Assembly: GCA_036898135.1 (NCBI GenBank)
Contig: CM072525.1
Span: 51,778,799 to 51,842,798, forward strand
From: Oncomelania hupensis
Lineage: Eukaryota; Mollusca; Gastropoda; Littorinimorpha; Pomatiopsidae
Direction: 5' to 3'
DNA length: 64,000 nt
Shown here: one piece after another, positions 11,584-22,782 of the stretch
How the letters are laid out: every line of letters starts with the position of its first letter
How positions within the stretch are numbered: the first letter of the stretch is position 1
The notes under the pieces: generated by a model
Databases searched by the model: none
Told to the model about the DNA's origin: nothing
Seen by the model: only the letters and a program-made list of their open reading frames with translations
Position numbers and translations under genes: made by a program

Positions 11584-12028
11584 TGTTACACTCGTTTGGT
11601 GTTTTTCTTTATCAGTAGTTGATTCAGCCCCAATGCTTGAATCCTGATTAGTGTAACTCGGAATCGTTTATCCACGCAACCTGTTCACTCAGCAATAAGG
11701 CACGAGTCATCATATGAAGTTTCCCAATTTTATTCAGCGTACATCAACAACTGCATACAATCGCTCAATCACTTTTCACTTTCTACCACTCTCAACTCTA
11801 CACAGTGCATCAATTATATAGTTTTTCTAGACTCCAGATAACGTCAGAAAGTTCCCGTGTGACGCGTCACAACCAATCAAACTAAACTTCGTCATTACTG
11901 TATTACGTCATACATCCTCCTTCACAGTCCAAGAATTTTCTCAGCTATCTACATTTATCATGAAGCTTCGATTGACAGTAAACAAGCAAATCTAGAGAAT
12001 TCCCCAATAATATCGACCAACGAAAATT
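11584..12028 (-). mobile_element. Gypsy A2 LTR, truncated
   Basis: Begins TGTTACACTCG directly after the PBS-side sequence (TGGGGGCCAAGCCGGGAT on the minus strand at about 11560-11580). It matches the A1 LTR until cgaccaacgaaaatt near 12028, where homology stops. About 200 bp of the LTR are missing. Confidence 0.85.
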
Positions 12029-12522
12029 GAGGAAAGAGTTAAATAATAAAGAGCAACATAAAAAGGGCAGGCATTTTAAATTATTATTAAAAACTGATCA
12101 TCCAACTGAATACAAGATACTTATGTAAGTTGGAAAGTTACTTTTAAAAGTTCTTTTATAACTTAATTGTATGCTCTTTTAAAAGATGCCTTAAGTTAGT
12201 TGTATAAGTCCTCAGGTGTCATGTACAGAGCCTACTAGTACATCAAATGGAAAGTCAAGTGGTCAGTCAGTCAATAATAGGTTCAAGGGAAGTAACCTTT
12301 GATTAATGATGTTGACTTGATTAGTTGAGAACAAGAGTTCCATCTCTTAAAGTAAACGGATACATATGGGGACTGGATTCCCATGTCTGTCTTTAAGTAT
12401 GTTTGTTCTCTATCTGTAGTCTAAGCCCTTGAATGTAAATTATTCTGTCAAAGAGGATTGTGTCAGCCAAACTGGTACAATCGTTGAGGTTATATAGATT
12501 ATTGTTCGCATTTGAAATAAGA
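12029..12522. other. Noncoding stretch
   Basis: AT-rich sequence between the truncated A2 LTR and the SINE head. I see no gene or named repeat in it. Confidence 0.6.
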
Positions 12523-12612
12523 AGAGCTTATAGCTACGGGGTAGCACCGTGGACTTGTGATTAAAAAGGAGTGAGTTTGAATCCATATTCAGCCACTATT
12601 TTTTTTTATGTT
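12523..12612 (+). repeat. tRNA-derived SINE head (tRNA-His-like)
   Basis: The sequence ggggtagcaccgtggacttg with tgatt following, then gagtttgaatcc, looks like an anticodon arm with GTG anticodon and a B-box (consensus GGTTCGAATCC). A T-run follows. The acceptor stem does not pair well and the B-box is degenerate, so it is a SINE head or tRNA pseudogene, not a working tRNA. Confidence 0.55.
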
Positions 12613-13131
12613 ATAAAATTAAATTACTTGCATGTGTGTTTGTATGTGTTTGTGCATGAGTGTGTTTGTGTGTATAAATAGTTTATAGAAAAAATACCCG
12701 GATTATTTATAGTGTACTGTTTATTTCCTGCTTTAGTGCACAGTCACACAATTCGGACCTATTGCACACATGGGTAATGATGTTGAAATATTTTAACCTC
12801 ACTGCACATGTTCCCAATAGCCAGTGAATATACAAATTGCAGATCTGTCAGTTAGGCTAGGATTGCAATTACCATGCTGGAACTAAAACATATATAAATA
12901 TCACCAACCGGGCTTGCGTTTTTCAGTATGTGTGTTGTGTAGGGAATGCATTTTGATGTGTTTTCAGTCTGATGTGCCTGAAATAATTGAAGACGGCTTG
13001 TTATTTTTGTTGTTGTTTAAAATGGCATATTTTATTGAAATTTTAACAACCTACGGTAATGGGGGTTGAAATCTCATTATTATCCTCTCTCACATCCCCT
13101 TTAACACTTCATTTTCTGTTTATGTCCAAAG
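12613..13131. other. Intron sequence upstream of lectin exon 1
   Basis: Contains TGTGTTTG-rich sequence near 12630-12680. No coding signal is seen until the acceptor before 13132. Confidence 0.6.
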
Positions 13132-13355
13132 GACAAATGCTTTTCCTACCACGTCTTTGAAGAAGGAAGGAAGTACATGACGTGGCGAGGAGCCAGGCTA
13201 GAATGTCAACGACTGAGCGGAGACCTGGCCATGCCCAAAACGCCTGACGAGTTGGATGTGATCCACCAAATGATGGACATTGGTGTCAAAGGTCGTTGTG
13301 CTTACGTTGGTCTACAGACAGTTCCTGTGTCAGTGGGAACTTCAAATATGTACAG
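13132..13355 (+). CDS. C-type lectin exon, paralogue 1
   Basis: A 224-bp exon between the acceptor tgtccaaag and the donor TACAG|GTAAC. It encodes the first half of a C-type lectin-like domain: DKCFSYHVFEEGRKYMTW, then ARLECQRLSGDLAMPKTPDELDVI. The pattern C...W..AR..C....G.LA.P.T..E is the usual first half of the fold. It ends in phase 2 at ...SNMY. The second half, with the calcium and sugar contacts, must lie on a later exon that I did not find. It is nearly identical to 39168-39391 and probably belongs to the same gene as 3963-5936. An in-frame TAA sits inside the donor, so failure to splice ends the protein. Confidence 0.75.
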
Positions 13356-13535
13356 GTAACGTTGATCTACAGACAGTTCATGTTTCAGTTGAAACTTCAG
13401 ATATGTACAGGTAACGTTCATCTACAGACACAGTTCCTGTGTCAGTTGGAACTTCAGATAATGCATGCACAAGTAACGTTGGTCTACAGACAGTTCCTAA
13501 GTCAGTTGGAACTTAAGAAATGTACAGGTAACCTT
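13356..13535 (+). repeat. 55-bp exon-end/splice-donor array, paralogue 1
   Basis: About three degenerate units copy the exon's last roughly 50 bases plus its donor (ctacagacagttc...tacaggtaac), and the exon end itself forms the first unit. One unit has mutated its donor to CAAGTAAC. It is the short counterpart of the 15-unit array at 39343-40188. Confidence 0.9.
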
Positions 13536-13749
13536 CATAGGGCATCGTGCGCGTCGAGGCTGTGATCTGACTTGGATAAATCACGACTGAGGTAGAACTA
13601 AAATAAATTCTGATTAGAAAATGTAACGTTCACATTACAAAGCTATGGTCACTAGCTTCTTCTAATATCCAAATTGTCAGGATAGTTACGAACACCTACG
13701 GTGATCTATGCAATCACGAGCAGAAGTTGTAGAGTGTATAAGGTGTTTG

Positions 13750-14650
13750 CAGGGTTGGAAGATTTAACGATTTAACGATCTAACGATTTAGCGACTTACA
13801 TTTTTGGTTAAAGAAAAGTTAAAGCATTAATGTTTGTAAAAAGTTAAAGAAAATTCAACGAATTAAAAAATAAAAGTAAGATTATTGATTTCTTTCATTA
13901 AAAATTTCGTTGCTTCAGTTTCATTTTCCGCCATAAACAACAAGTGCCTATGCACGAAGCCAGTTTGACCCAGTTGCAGCCAGTTTGGGGCGGTTTGGAT
14001 TAGCCTATGTAGACATTGCCGCTAGCCTAGCCTGCATCAGTTCATATTACATTTTGAGATCGTGAAAAGAAGATGGCTTCCTGCAGTGATTCGAGTCATG
14101 AAAGTTTGCCAACATTTTTTGAAGCGTTTATGGAATACTACGACTTTGTTGGAGGAAAGTCAGCAGAGATGCTCATTTTAACATTTAGATTCTTTTTATT
14201 CTAGCTGCTGTAATTATATGCTTAGCTTAATTTCTTTGTCTTGTTAGTGTGCGTGGGTTAAAATGCTTGTAAGGGGTGTGAATGAGTGTTGCAAGGACAG
14301 ATTAGAAAAAAATTAGTCTAACATTTCTATTCTTGTTGTTAATAACATATCAAATCAAATCACCTTACATGTTCTTGATTTGTTTTTCAGTGTGTTGATA
14401 GATTACATGGGTTCTAACAGAAGTTCTATGTAATTTTTTTTAACTGCATACCACTTTTTTTTTTGTCTGAGCTGAGCAATAAATGATCATAAATAATTGA
14501 TGTCTTTACCACAAATTTATTTCTTTTAAAAAAATAAAGAAAATTTATTTCTTTAATTTTGAAAACAAAAAAAATATTTCTTTAACGTTTTACCCAAATT
14601 ACAGAAAATTTATTTCTTTACAGAAAAAAACGTAAAGACTATCAACTCTG
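13750..14650. mobile_element. Non-autonomous hAT element, 8-bp TSD
   Basis: Imperfect terminal inverted repeats CAGGGTTGGAAG... and (reverse complement of the right end) CAGAGTTGATAG... are flanked by a perfect 8-bp duplication GGTGTTTG (13742-13749, 14651-14658). An 8-bp duplication with CAG-type ends is the hAT signature. The left end has tandem ATTTAACG-like repeats. A 43-codon ORF at 14073-14204 (MASCSDSSHESLPTFFEAFM...) may be the remnant of a transposase start. No DDE domain remains. Confidence 0.8.
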
Positions 14651-14658
14651 GGTGTTTG

Positions 14659-15391
14659 TGAGTAAGAAAATGGAAGAATATTCAATATATTTTTTTAATG
14701 AAAGTGTTGTTTTTGTTTAGAATTGTTGCTTACAGAGATCTACTTTATGACTGGTCTGCACCAATTAATCTGTATTACATTACATTACATGGTTGTTTCT
14801 TTAGGTCCAGCGGACTCTTCCGAGCCAAATCAGGACCAGAAAGACGTTATACTCTTAAATATTCAAATAAACTTTCATCAGCAACCTCTTGAAAAATCTT
14901 TTTTTATATCTGATGTATTAAAATTAGGTTCTCTTTCTTCAATCAAATCACTAAAATCAGTCTTACCAATAAAATCCAACCAACAACACAAAACAAGATG
15001 ACATGATTTATATGCGATAAAACAAACCAACATCATGTAAAAATTGAAACAGGTGTTGACCATTTCATATTTTAAAAATCTCTTTGAAAGGTATTGAACC
15101 AAAATATGTTTCTCTTTCCTCAAACAGATCAGCACATTCAGATATGAAATGCCAAACCCGTAAGGGCAATAAAGAAAATAACAAATCATACCAATATTGA
15201 ACCAACATTACACTGACATTGGCTAGGTATTAATCTGTATTACCTTTATGTCTCTTAAAATATGTGCTCTTTGATAACCTTAGCACACTCCAATCATTAA
15301 AACCCTCACTCACCCCATTTCTTTTAAAATGTATTTTATTTTAAAGTGACTTAAATCTTTTCTTGAATTAGGCCCTCCATTTTCAAAATAC
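14659..15391. other. Noncoding stretch with dispersed module
   Basis: Apart from the module at 14772-14842, I see no recognisable gene. The minus-strand ORF at 14878-15189 has no known motif and is AT-biased. Confidence 0.5.
14772..14842 (+). repeat. Dispersed 'TTAGGTCCAGCGGACTCT' module, copy 2
   Basis: A run of attacattacattacat is followed by ttaggtccagcggactcttc and cgagccaaatcaggacc. It matches copy 3 at 24265-24320 closely. Internal CGGA-CTCT-TCCG can form a short hairpin inside an outer GGTCC...GGACC pairing. Confidence 0.7.
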
Positions 15392-16206
15392 TGTAACGTG
15401 GGGTTTTATTGTTGCTGGGCTCTGCACAATGGAATGCTGTAACCCTCAAGTCTATTCTATGGGAACCGCTTGTGAGTCACCCGGTGAATTACTTTAAAAC
15501 ATTTATTTGTTTAGCTCGGTCTGTGTTAAGGCTGGGATAAGAGATAGATAGAAAAATGGTAAAAGATCACTGTCACACTAGCTTTCACACGGCTATGAAT
15601 CATATGTAGTCCAGCCACTTGATAACAGTCAAAATCACACATTTATTTCTTCTACTCTATACACGATCTTCGAAGTACAAATCCAACTTTAAAGTTCAAT
15701 TGTCAATGCAAATGGTTCGCTCGCTGATAGTCTAGGCAGCTATTATTTCTTCATAGGGCACTGGCTACTAGCGTTCATGAAGAGTGGACTACTGTGGTCC
15801 TTTTGATACAGTTTTAGTGCACTGTTTCCTGGGCACTTAAATGAACGGTTTCGTGGTTGAAGCACTGCGTTGAGGTAGCTTCTACGACACTCTGTGTTGT
15901 CGTTGCTTGTTTTCGACGGGTGGGCTATCTGCGCTTGATGCTGTAGATGCCTCAGCAGCCAACTCGAATCATAGATTAGGTTTTATTCTTTTTTAAGTTG
16001 GGCTCACGATATCCCGCCTGCTCGTCTGTAAAATATGAGACGAAATTCTGCACAACCCTGAATAATAGGTCCATGCAGAGCGTCTCACTGAAAGCCAAAG
16101 TAGCCCTCAGTGATAGCTCCACATCTCTATGCATAAGAGACGAACATTCTGCTAGGTCCGTGGTCCACTGGAATCTCCACTCTAATTTCCTATACATACA
16201 TAATAT
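15392..16206 (-). mobile_element. Possible LTR remnant beside Gypsy D
   Basis: Starts TGTAACGTGGGG after a unique-looking flank and adjoins a minus-strand Gypsy fragment, the place expected for its 3' LTR. The right boundary and a second LTR were not found. ORFs inside have no recognised domain. Confidence 0.3.
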
Positions 16207-16858
16207 GATGGTCCTAAGGTAACTGGTACGGTGTGATGTCGCGGGGAATATCGTTGACATTGGTGACAAGATTTCACGTAGCGCTTGACATCTTCCGTGA
16301 TTCCTGGCCAATAGTAGTGTGCGCTGATTCTCTGTACTGTGGCTCCAATTCCCATGTGTCCGCTGAGTGGCATGATGTGGCCTAATTCTAGTGCTTGGGC
16401 TCGAAGGGTGGCTGGTAGTACTAGTTGGGTGTGATCTCTATCTTTTTGTCGATGTAGAACTCCATCGTCCATGTAGAAGTCTCCTTTGTGCGGGGGTGTG
16501 TGCGCCTTGGGTAGCTTCTGGAAGCACTTGGCTATCGAGGCGTCCGCTTTCTGTGCTGTTTTGATCTCTTCGAGTCCTAGATTCGGGGCTAACTCGGACT
16601 GGGGTGGTTGGGTTTTAGCTTGGGCCCTGGTTTGCTCTGCAGCTATCTCTACAGTTTTAGGGGGCATGCCTAAGAACACATACCTACATCCTAGCACTAG
16701 ATCATACAGAGGTTTCTGTAAAACAGCTGCTTGGATTTGTCCTGTGACGTACCTACTCTCTACTTCTATCCAAGCTATTGGGCAAGTAGTCGTCGGTTTC
16801 GTCAAGGCTGCGCCTTGTAAGCGTAGAGACGTGTTTGATTATCTAAGGGGCCAATACT
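16207..16858 (-). pseudogene. Gypsy D protease-end/integrase zinc-finger fragment
   Basis: The minus-strand product contains the protease C-terminal signature (SRYVTGQIQAAV, PLYDLVLGCRYVFLG), an acidic linker, then the integrase H2C2 zinc finger (LGHIMPLSGHMGIGATVQRI, HYYWPGI, CHQCQ) and VPVTLG. This is closely like B at its pol residues 250-440. Protease joins integrase directly with no RT between them. The fragment is cut on the left just before the catalytic core. A stop occurs near the right end. Confidence 0.85.
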
Positions 16859-17649
16859 GACTAGATTTTGACCAAAAATCACTTTTTTTAGATTTGTAAA
16901 ATAAAATGGTGTTTAATATTGCTGAATATCTGTATTTTATTACATAGTTTACCATTTGTAATTATCTGAAATAGTTTTTTTTAGATATTTCAGTTTATAG
17001 GAGGGTACCTTCCTGCAAAAAATTTCAACTTCCTGCCTAGAAAATCGTGTATTTTGTTCATCCGTGTCAGTATCCTGATACAGCATAAAAATAATGAGCT
17101 CCTCCCTCACTAAACAAATAATAAGGGAATTGGCTCCCTCAATACATTTCCGGTAAGCAAGTTTTAGCGAAAGTTTTGATCTAAAGTTGATATTTCTGCA
17201 ATTGTTGTGGCGTTGTGAGTAAACATGCCTTCTGATCATAAAACACGTGGTAAAAGGCCACGAAAGCGAAGTTTCCACGAAAATCGGCACAGCAAAAAGC
17301 CCAGACTAGTGTCAAAATGTGTTTCTGATGCTGTTAGTGAAAGTGAAAGTTCAGCGATTGTTACTCATGTCATGATAGTGTTACTTATGAAGTATCTGAT
17401 CAAGAATGTCCTGAAGAATGGAACCCCACCAAGGCTGCCACGCCCACTCATACAGAACAGAAATTGTGTGCTCACGGTACAGCGACAGACTTTTAAAGCC
17501 TCAAAGGAGTACAGGAGAATGCTGAGACTGCACAGACTTGAAAGGGAAGAAGAACTGGTGGATATGGAGGGATATCCCTATTTTAGCAGGTGCATACAAA
17601 GCTGGTAGGTCTCAGTTTTAGTATTAAATTCACAAGTGACTTTTTGTCT
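16859..17649 (+). other. Unassigned region with one basic ORF (17225-17608)
   Basis: The ORF MPSDHKTRGKRPRKRSFHENRH... is 127 codons long, basic at its N terminus and charged at its C terminus. Its start resembles mobile-element proteins that open with a basic KR-x-FHGN-type segment, but I could not assign it. The rest of the stretch is AT-rich with nothing recognisable. It could be a transposase fragment. Confidence 0.3.
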
Positions 17650-18197
17650 CAAGGCCCCCAGCTGATTACTGTATGAGGGTCCACTTGTTTGGTGCGTCAT
17701 CTTCACCTGGGTGTGCCAACTTCGCATTGAAACAGCTGGCTACTGATTACCAACACCTGGGGGAGGAGGCTGCAAACTTCCTCCGGAGAGATTTCTGTGT
17801 GTATGATGGTCTTCGAGGAGAGCCAACCACAGAGGCCGCTATTGACATTCTTCAGAAGGCTAGACTCATCTGTGCTAAAGGTAACCTGAGACTACACAAA
17901 ATAGTTTCAAACGATCCAGATGTTATCAAAAGCGCTCCAGAATCGGAACGAGGAAAGACTGCAAATACTACTGTAGATGCTGACGACAGGAAGCGTGCCA
18001 TTGAAAGAACTTTGGGTCTGCAGTGGTGCACAGAATCAGACAGCTTCTGTTTCAAGTTTGAGCTCAAAGACAGACCGTCGACTCGTCGTGGAATGCTGGC
18101 CACGGTAGCATCAATATATGATCCATTGGGCTTCATAGCACCCGTCGTTCTCAAGGGAAAACAAATTCTTCAAATCATGTGTAAAGAAAAGAGATGA
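17650..18197 (+). pseudogene. BEL/Pao reverse-transcriptase fragment
   Basis: The sequence CMRVHLFGASSSPGCANFALK, RRDFCVYDGLRG, NLRLHKIVSN, LGLQWC and RGMLATVASIYDPLGFIAPV follows the conserved block order of BEL/Pao pol. The family's catalytic YVDD is here CVYD, so the first aspartate is tyrosine and the enzyme would be inactive. It is truncated at both ends; the right break coincides with an inserted RTE piece near 18198. Confidence 0.85.
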
Positions 18198-19175
18198 TGC
18201 TGATGGTGCGGTAATTTTCACACTCATGAAGGTTACCTTTTTTGGGAAGAGTGATGACAAGCGACTGGGTCCATGGTGTAGGCCACTCCCCACTCTGCCA
18301 GATCTTGTTACAGATAATGGTGAGGGCATCAATCATCGCTTCTCCTCCTGCTTGTAGCAGTTCCGCGGGTATGTTGTTCACTCCCGCTGACTTCCCTTTC
18401 TTCAGCGATTGCACTGCTGCCTCAACTTCTTCCCGGAGAATTGAGAGGATTTCTTCTTCTTCTCTTTCTCGGGACATGCTAGAACTGATGGGTCTCCATT
18501 TGGTGTATGGTTATAAAGGTCAGAGCAGTACTCTGTCCATCTGTCCAAGACTTCTTGTTCTTCTGTAAGGCATATGCCAGACTTGCTTTGGATCGTGGAG
18601 ACTTTGGGCTGTTTGACATTTGTCAGCCGCTTCACAGTCTGGTAGGCCTTCTTGCTGTTGTTCTTGTTCAGACTGTTCTCTATTTCCTGGCATTGATCTT
18701 CTATCCAGTTCTCCTTTGCTGTGCGCATGCCTTTTCGGATGTCATTGTTGATTTTTCGGTAGACAACAGCTCCCTGTGAGGTGTTCTTTTTCTTTTTTTA
18801 TCTCTCTTCGTTTATCACACAGATCCCAAAGTTCAGGTGTGATCCATGGCTATTTCTTTGGTCGGTGCTTGCCAAGGATCTCAGTGGCGGCATCTGTCAC
18901 AGCTGAGTTGAAGGTGGTGGTCATGGTGTTGACATCTACTTCACCAGCTCCAAAAATGAGCAGTGGTGCACGTTTCCCTCCAATTGTGGCCTGAAATAGT
19001 TCCGGGTCTTGCAGTTTGTCCAGGACGAACTTCAGTTAAGTGCACTTTGCTGTATTTACTCTCTTCAAGTGAAGCCGGAAAGACATCATCACGAGATCGT
19101 GGTCACTTCCGATGTCTGCTCCTGGGAAAGTGCGTGTCCTGCCAATATTGATGCTTGATCTGAAGCGTTTCTTGA
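18198..19175 (-). pseudogene. RTE-clade LINE segment R2a
   Basis: Minus-strand RTE sequence from the endonuclease/RT linker (KKRFRSSINIGRT side, near 19170) to the RT start (LVITLPKKGNLHECENYRTISIIS at 18200-18290). It overlaps in content with the adjoining R2b. Both share the substitution gtttgacatttgtc, where the 46-kb copy has gtttgacacttgtc, which points to local duplication. Frame breaks occur near 18480 and 18780. Confidence 0.85.
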
Positions 19176-20175
19176 CTCGGTCAAACGCCTTCTTATAGTC
19201 TATGAACACATGATATAGATCTTGTTGGTGCTGTAGGTATTTCTCACAGATTATTCTGAGGTTGAAAATCTGTTCTGTGGTACTTCGCCCTACCCTGAAT
19301 CCTGCTTGTTCTTCAGCTATGATTTGTTCAGCTTGGGGTTTCAACCTGTTGAGTATTATTTTCAGGAGGACATTGCTGGGATGGCTGATGAGGCTGATGG
19401 TGCGGTAATTTTCACACTCCTGAAGGTTACCTTTTTTGGAAAGAGTGATGACAAGCGACTGGGTCCATGGTGTAGGCCACTCCCCACTCTGCCAGATCTT
19501 GTTACAGATAATTGTGAGGGCATCAATCATCGCTTCTCCTCCTGCTTTTAACAGTTCCGCGGGTATGTTGTTCACTCCCGCTGACTTCCCTTTCTTCAGC
19601 GATTGCACTGCTGCCTCAACTTCTTCCCGGAGAATTGGAGGATTTCTTCTTCTTCTCTGTTCTCGGGACATGCTAGAACTGATGGGTCTCCATTTGGTGT
19701 ATGGTTGTAAAGGTCAGAGCAGTACTCTGTCCATCTGTCCAAGACTTCTTGTTCTTCTGTAAGGCATATGCCAGACTTGCTTTGGATCGTGGAGACTTTG
19801 GGCTGTTTGACATTTGTCAGCCGCTTCACAGTCTGGTAGGCCTTCTTGCTGTTGTTCTTGTTCAGAATGTTCTCTATTTCCTGGCATTGATCTTCTATCC
19901 AGTTCTCCTTTGCTGTGCGCATGCCTTTTCGGATGTCATTGTTGATTTTTCGGTAGACATCAGCTCCCTGTGAGGTGTTCTTTTTCGTTTTTATCTCTCT
20001 TCGTTTATCACACAGATCCAATAGTTCAGGTGTGATCCATGGCTTTTTCTTTGGTCGGTGCTTGCCCAGGATCTCAGTGGCGGCATCTGTCACAGCTGAG
20101 TTGAAGGTGGTGGTCATGGTGTTGACATCTACTTCACCATCTCACAGAATGAGCAGTGGTGCAAATTTCCCTCCA
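19174..20175 (-). pseudogene. RTE-clade LINE segment R2b, inverted 5' part
   Basis: Minus-strand sequence from RT motif A (FIDYKKAFDRV at 19180-19210) up to the linker (GGKFAPLL at 20160). The 19036-19671 and 19596-20117 reading frames carry most of it. It abuts plus-strand R2c at 20175, so the 5' part of the LINE is inverted relative to its 3' end. Confidence 0.85.
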
Positions 20176-20939
20176 GCTGGTACAGAGGCTTGACATCACC
20201 TCCAGAGCTTATGGAATGGAAATAAGTTCAGAGAAGACAAAAATGATGTCCAGCAACACCAATGGCATCAGCACGGACATCAAAATCCAAGGCCAATCCC
20301 TCAACACAGTGCATAGCTTCAAATATTTAGGAGCCATTGTATCAGACAATGGGTCCCGACAGGAAGTCCTCTCCAGGATCGCACAAACAATTGCTGCCCT
20401 GACAAGGTTGAAGCCCATTTGGAAAGACATGACCATCTGTCTACATTCCAAATTAAGACTGCTGCGCTCCCTTGTCATCTCCATCTTCCTATATGCTTGC
20501 GAAGCATGGACCCTTACAGCCGATCTACAACTAAGAATACAAAGCATGTAGATGAGGTGCTACAGAGGACTTCTGGGCATTTCCTATACCTAACACATCA
20601 CCAACGACGAAGTCCGACAGACCATCACACAAGCCATTGGACAACACGATTACCTGCTCACAGTGGTGAAGAAACGGAAACTCCGATGGTATGGCCACGT
20701 TACCAGATCACCAGGCCTTGCAAAGACCATTCTGCAAGGCACAGTGCAAGGAGGTAGAACAAGAGGGAGACTGAAAAAGAGGTGGGAAGACAACATTCGA
20801 GAATGGACTGGTTTGACACTGAGCGAAGCCATCAGGGCTGCTGAGGACAGAGAAAGATGGAGTATGCTGGTTAAACGATCATCTGTGGTGCCCCTACGAC
20901 CTCCGGGTTACTGGACAGGATATGATAGGATAGGATAGA
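20174..20939 (+). mobile_element. RTE-clade LINE segment R2c, 3' end
   Basis: A plus-strand RT C-terminal part (QRLDITSRAYGMEIS, FKYLGAIVSDNGSRQEVLSRI, KRKLRWYGHVTRS, RLKKRWEDNIREWTGLTLSEAIRAAEDRERW) followed by the 3' end with a GATAGGATAGGATAG tail. It joins the inverted R2b with a 2-base microhomology. The layout matches twin-priming products of target-primed reverse transcription. Confidence 0.85.
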
Positions 20940-21583
<644 letters not shown>

Positions 21584-22768
21584 CTAAAGGTCTTTTTTCG
21601 GTCTTACCCAAAAGAGGTTTCTCAAATGTCGGCCAATGTTTCCTGCTAAAACACCGCTGCCACTCATTGTGGGATGAATTCCATCTCTCTTCAAGCTTTT
21701 CGTATACAAAGAATCCTGATTCATAAATGTTACATTTTCGAATTCAAAAAGCTCATTAGCAACCATGGCATTGAAAAGATCTCTTTTTATTGATAGTTTT
21801 AAATGTTTAGTTGGTGCGATCTTGCTTACAATGATTTTTGATTTTGGATATCTCTGTCGAATCTCTTTGATTCTGGTTGTGAACTGCATGCTTGCATCCT
21901 TGACTTCTTTTTGTTTTAAGTCATTAAGACCACAGTGAATTACAATACCTTCTACCGGTCCTTTCACTTCTTCTGCGGCAGACTGCAAGTTATCAGAAAT
22001 GTCTTCTGTGGTGCGGATCCTCCTGCTGACCACTGACAACCCTTAGGAATGGCCGAGACGCTGTGGATGCACGTCTTTCATAACGAAGTCTGCCAAGATG
22101 ACTATGTTGGGCAATGCATGCGCGTGACGTTGATCTTCCGTTCGACTGGAATCACGTGAACTTCTGACTTTCCTCGTTATGTCATTTTTCGCTTTGACGT
22201 AATTTTTGTCCTTTCCTTTCTTTTTGTCGCTTTCTTGATCTTTTGCTTGTTTTGATGACATGGGAAGAGATCCGGACGGTGCAGAAGGGGAGCGAGAGGT
22301 CGATGGTGTTGATCTCACTACCTTCGCATAAGAAAGAATCCGTGAATTGCTGGTACTCTTTGCCACGACATTCTTTTCTTATTTGACTTGAACGTTTTCT
22401 TTTTGAGATTTTTCTTGAAGACTTCGTTCAAGGTTAGCGATCTTTTTGCTCATTTCCAAAACCAGAGTTGTAAGATGTTGAAGTTGATTATTTACTTCGA
22501 TGCTGAAGTCTCCTACTGACTCTGTTTGGATCTCCTTGTCTGTTGAGCTTGTAGCTGTTGTTGCCAAGGGCGCTCCGCCACATTCCGGTCCAATTTCTTC
22601 CTTCTGGACATCTCCTGTCCCTTCCTGTGACCGATTGGGGTCTTGCCTTCCGACCCTGAGGCCTTGAATGAGAATTTTAAGCCTCAGAAGTCTTTGTGAT
22701 CGCATCTTCCGTAGTAACTGCGAAATTTTTCAGCTTCTGCTTTAGGTCTAGTTACCTGGCTCTGCCAT
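21584..22768 (-). pseudogene. CR1-like LINE ORF1 (SGNH-esterase type), inverted segment
   Basis: Three minus-strand frames in succession (22705-22379, 22366-22043, 22039-21584) make one broken protein. It has a coiled-coil segment (NNQLQHLTTLVLEMSKKIANLE), a basic S/K-rich linker, then an SGNH-hydrolase-like domain. That domain carries a degenerate GDS block (IVILADFVMKDVHPQRL), VIHCGLNDL (GxND block) and KRDGIHPTMSG (DxxH block). Esterase-type ORF1 proteins are known in CR1-superclade LINEs. The serine of the GDS block is not recognisable. The segment lies opposite to the RT part at 22783. Confidence 0.75.
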
Positions 22769-22782
22769 GTTGATGACGCAAT

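Noticed and set aside
12523..12595. Functional tRNA-His gene
   Set aside because: Acceptor arm does not pair and the B-box is altered. More likely a SINE head or pseudogene.
15976..16311. 111-codon minus-strand ORF
   Set aside because: It spans the junction of the possible LTR and Gypsy D, and only its N-terminal end overlaps integrase sequence out of frame.
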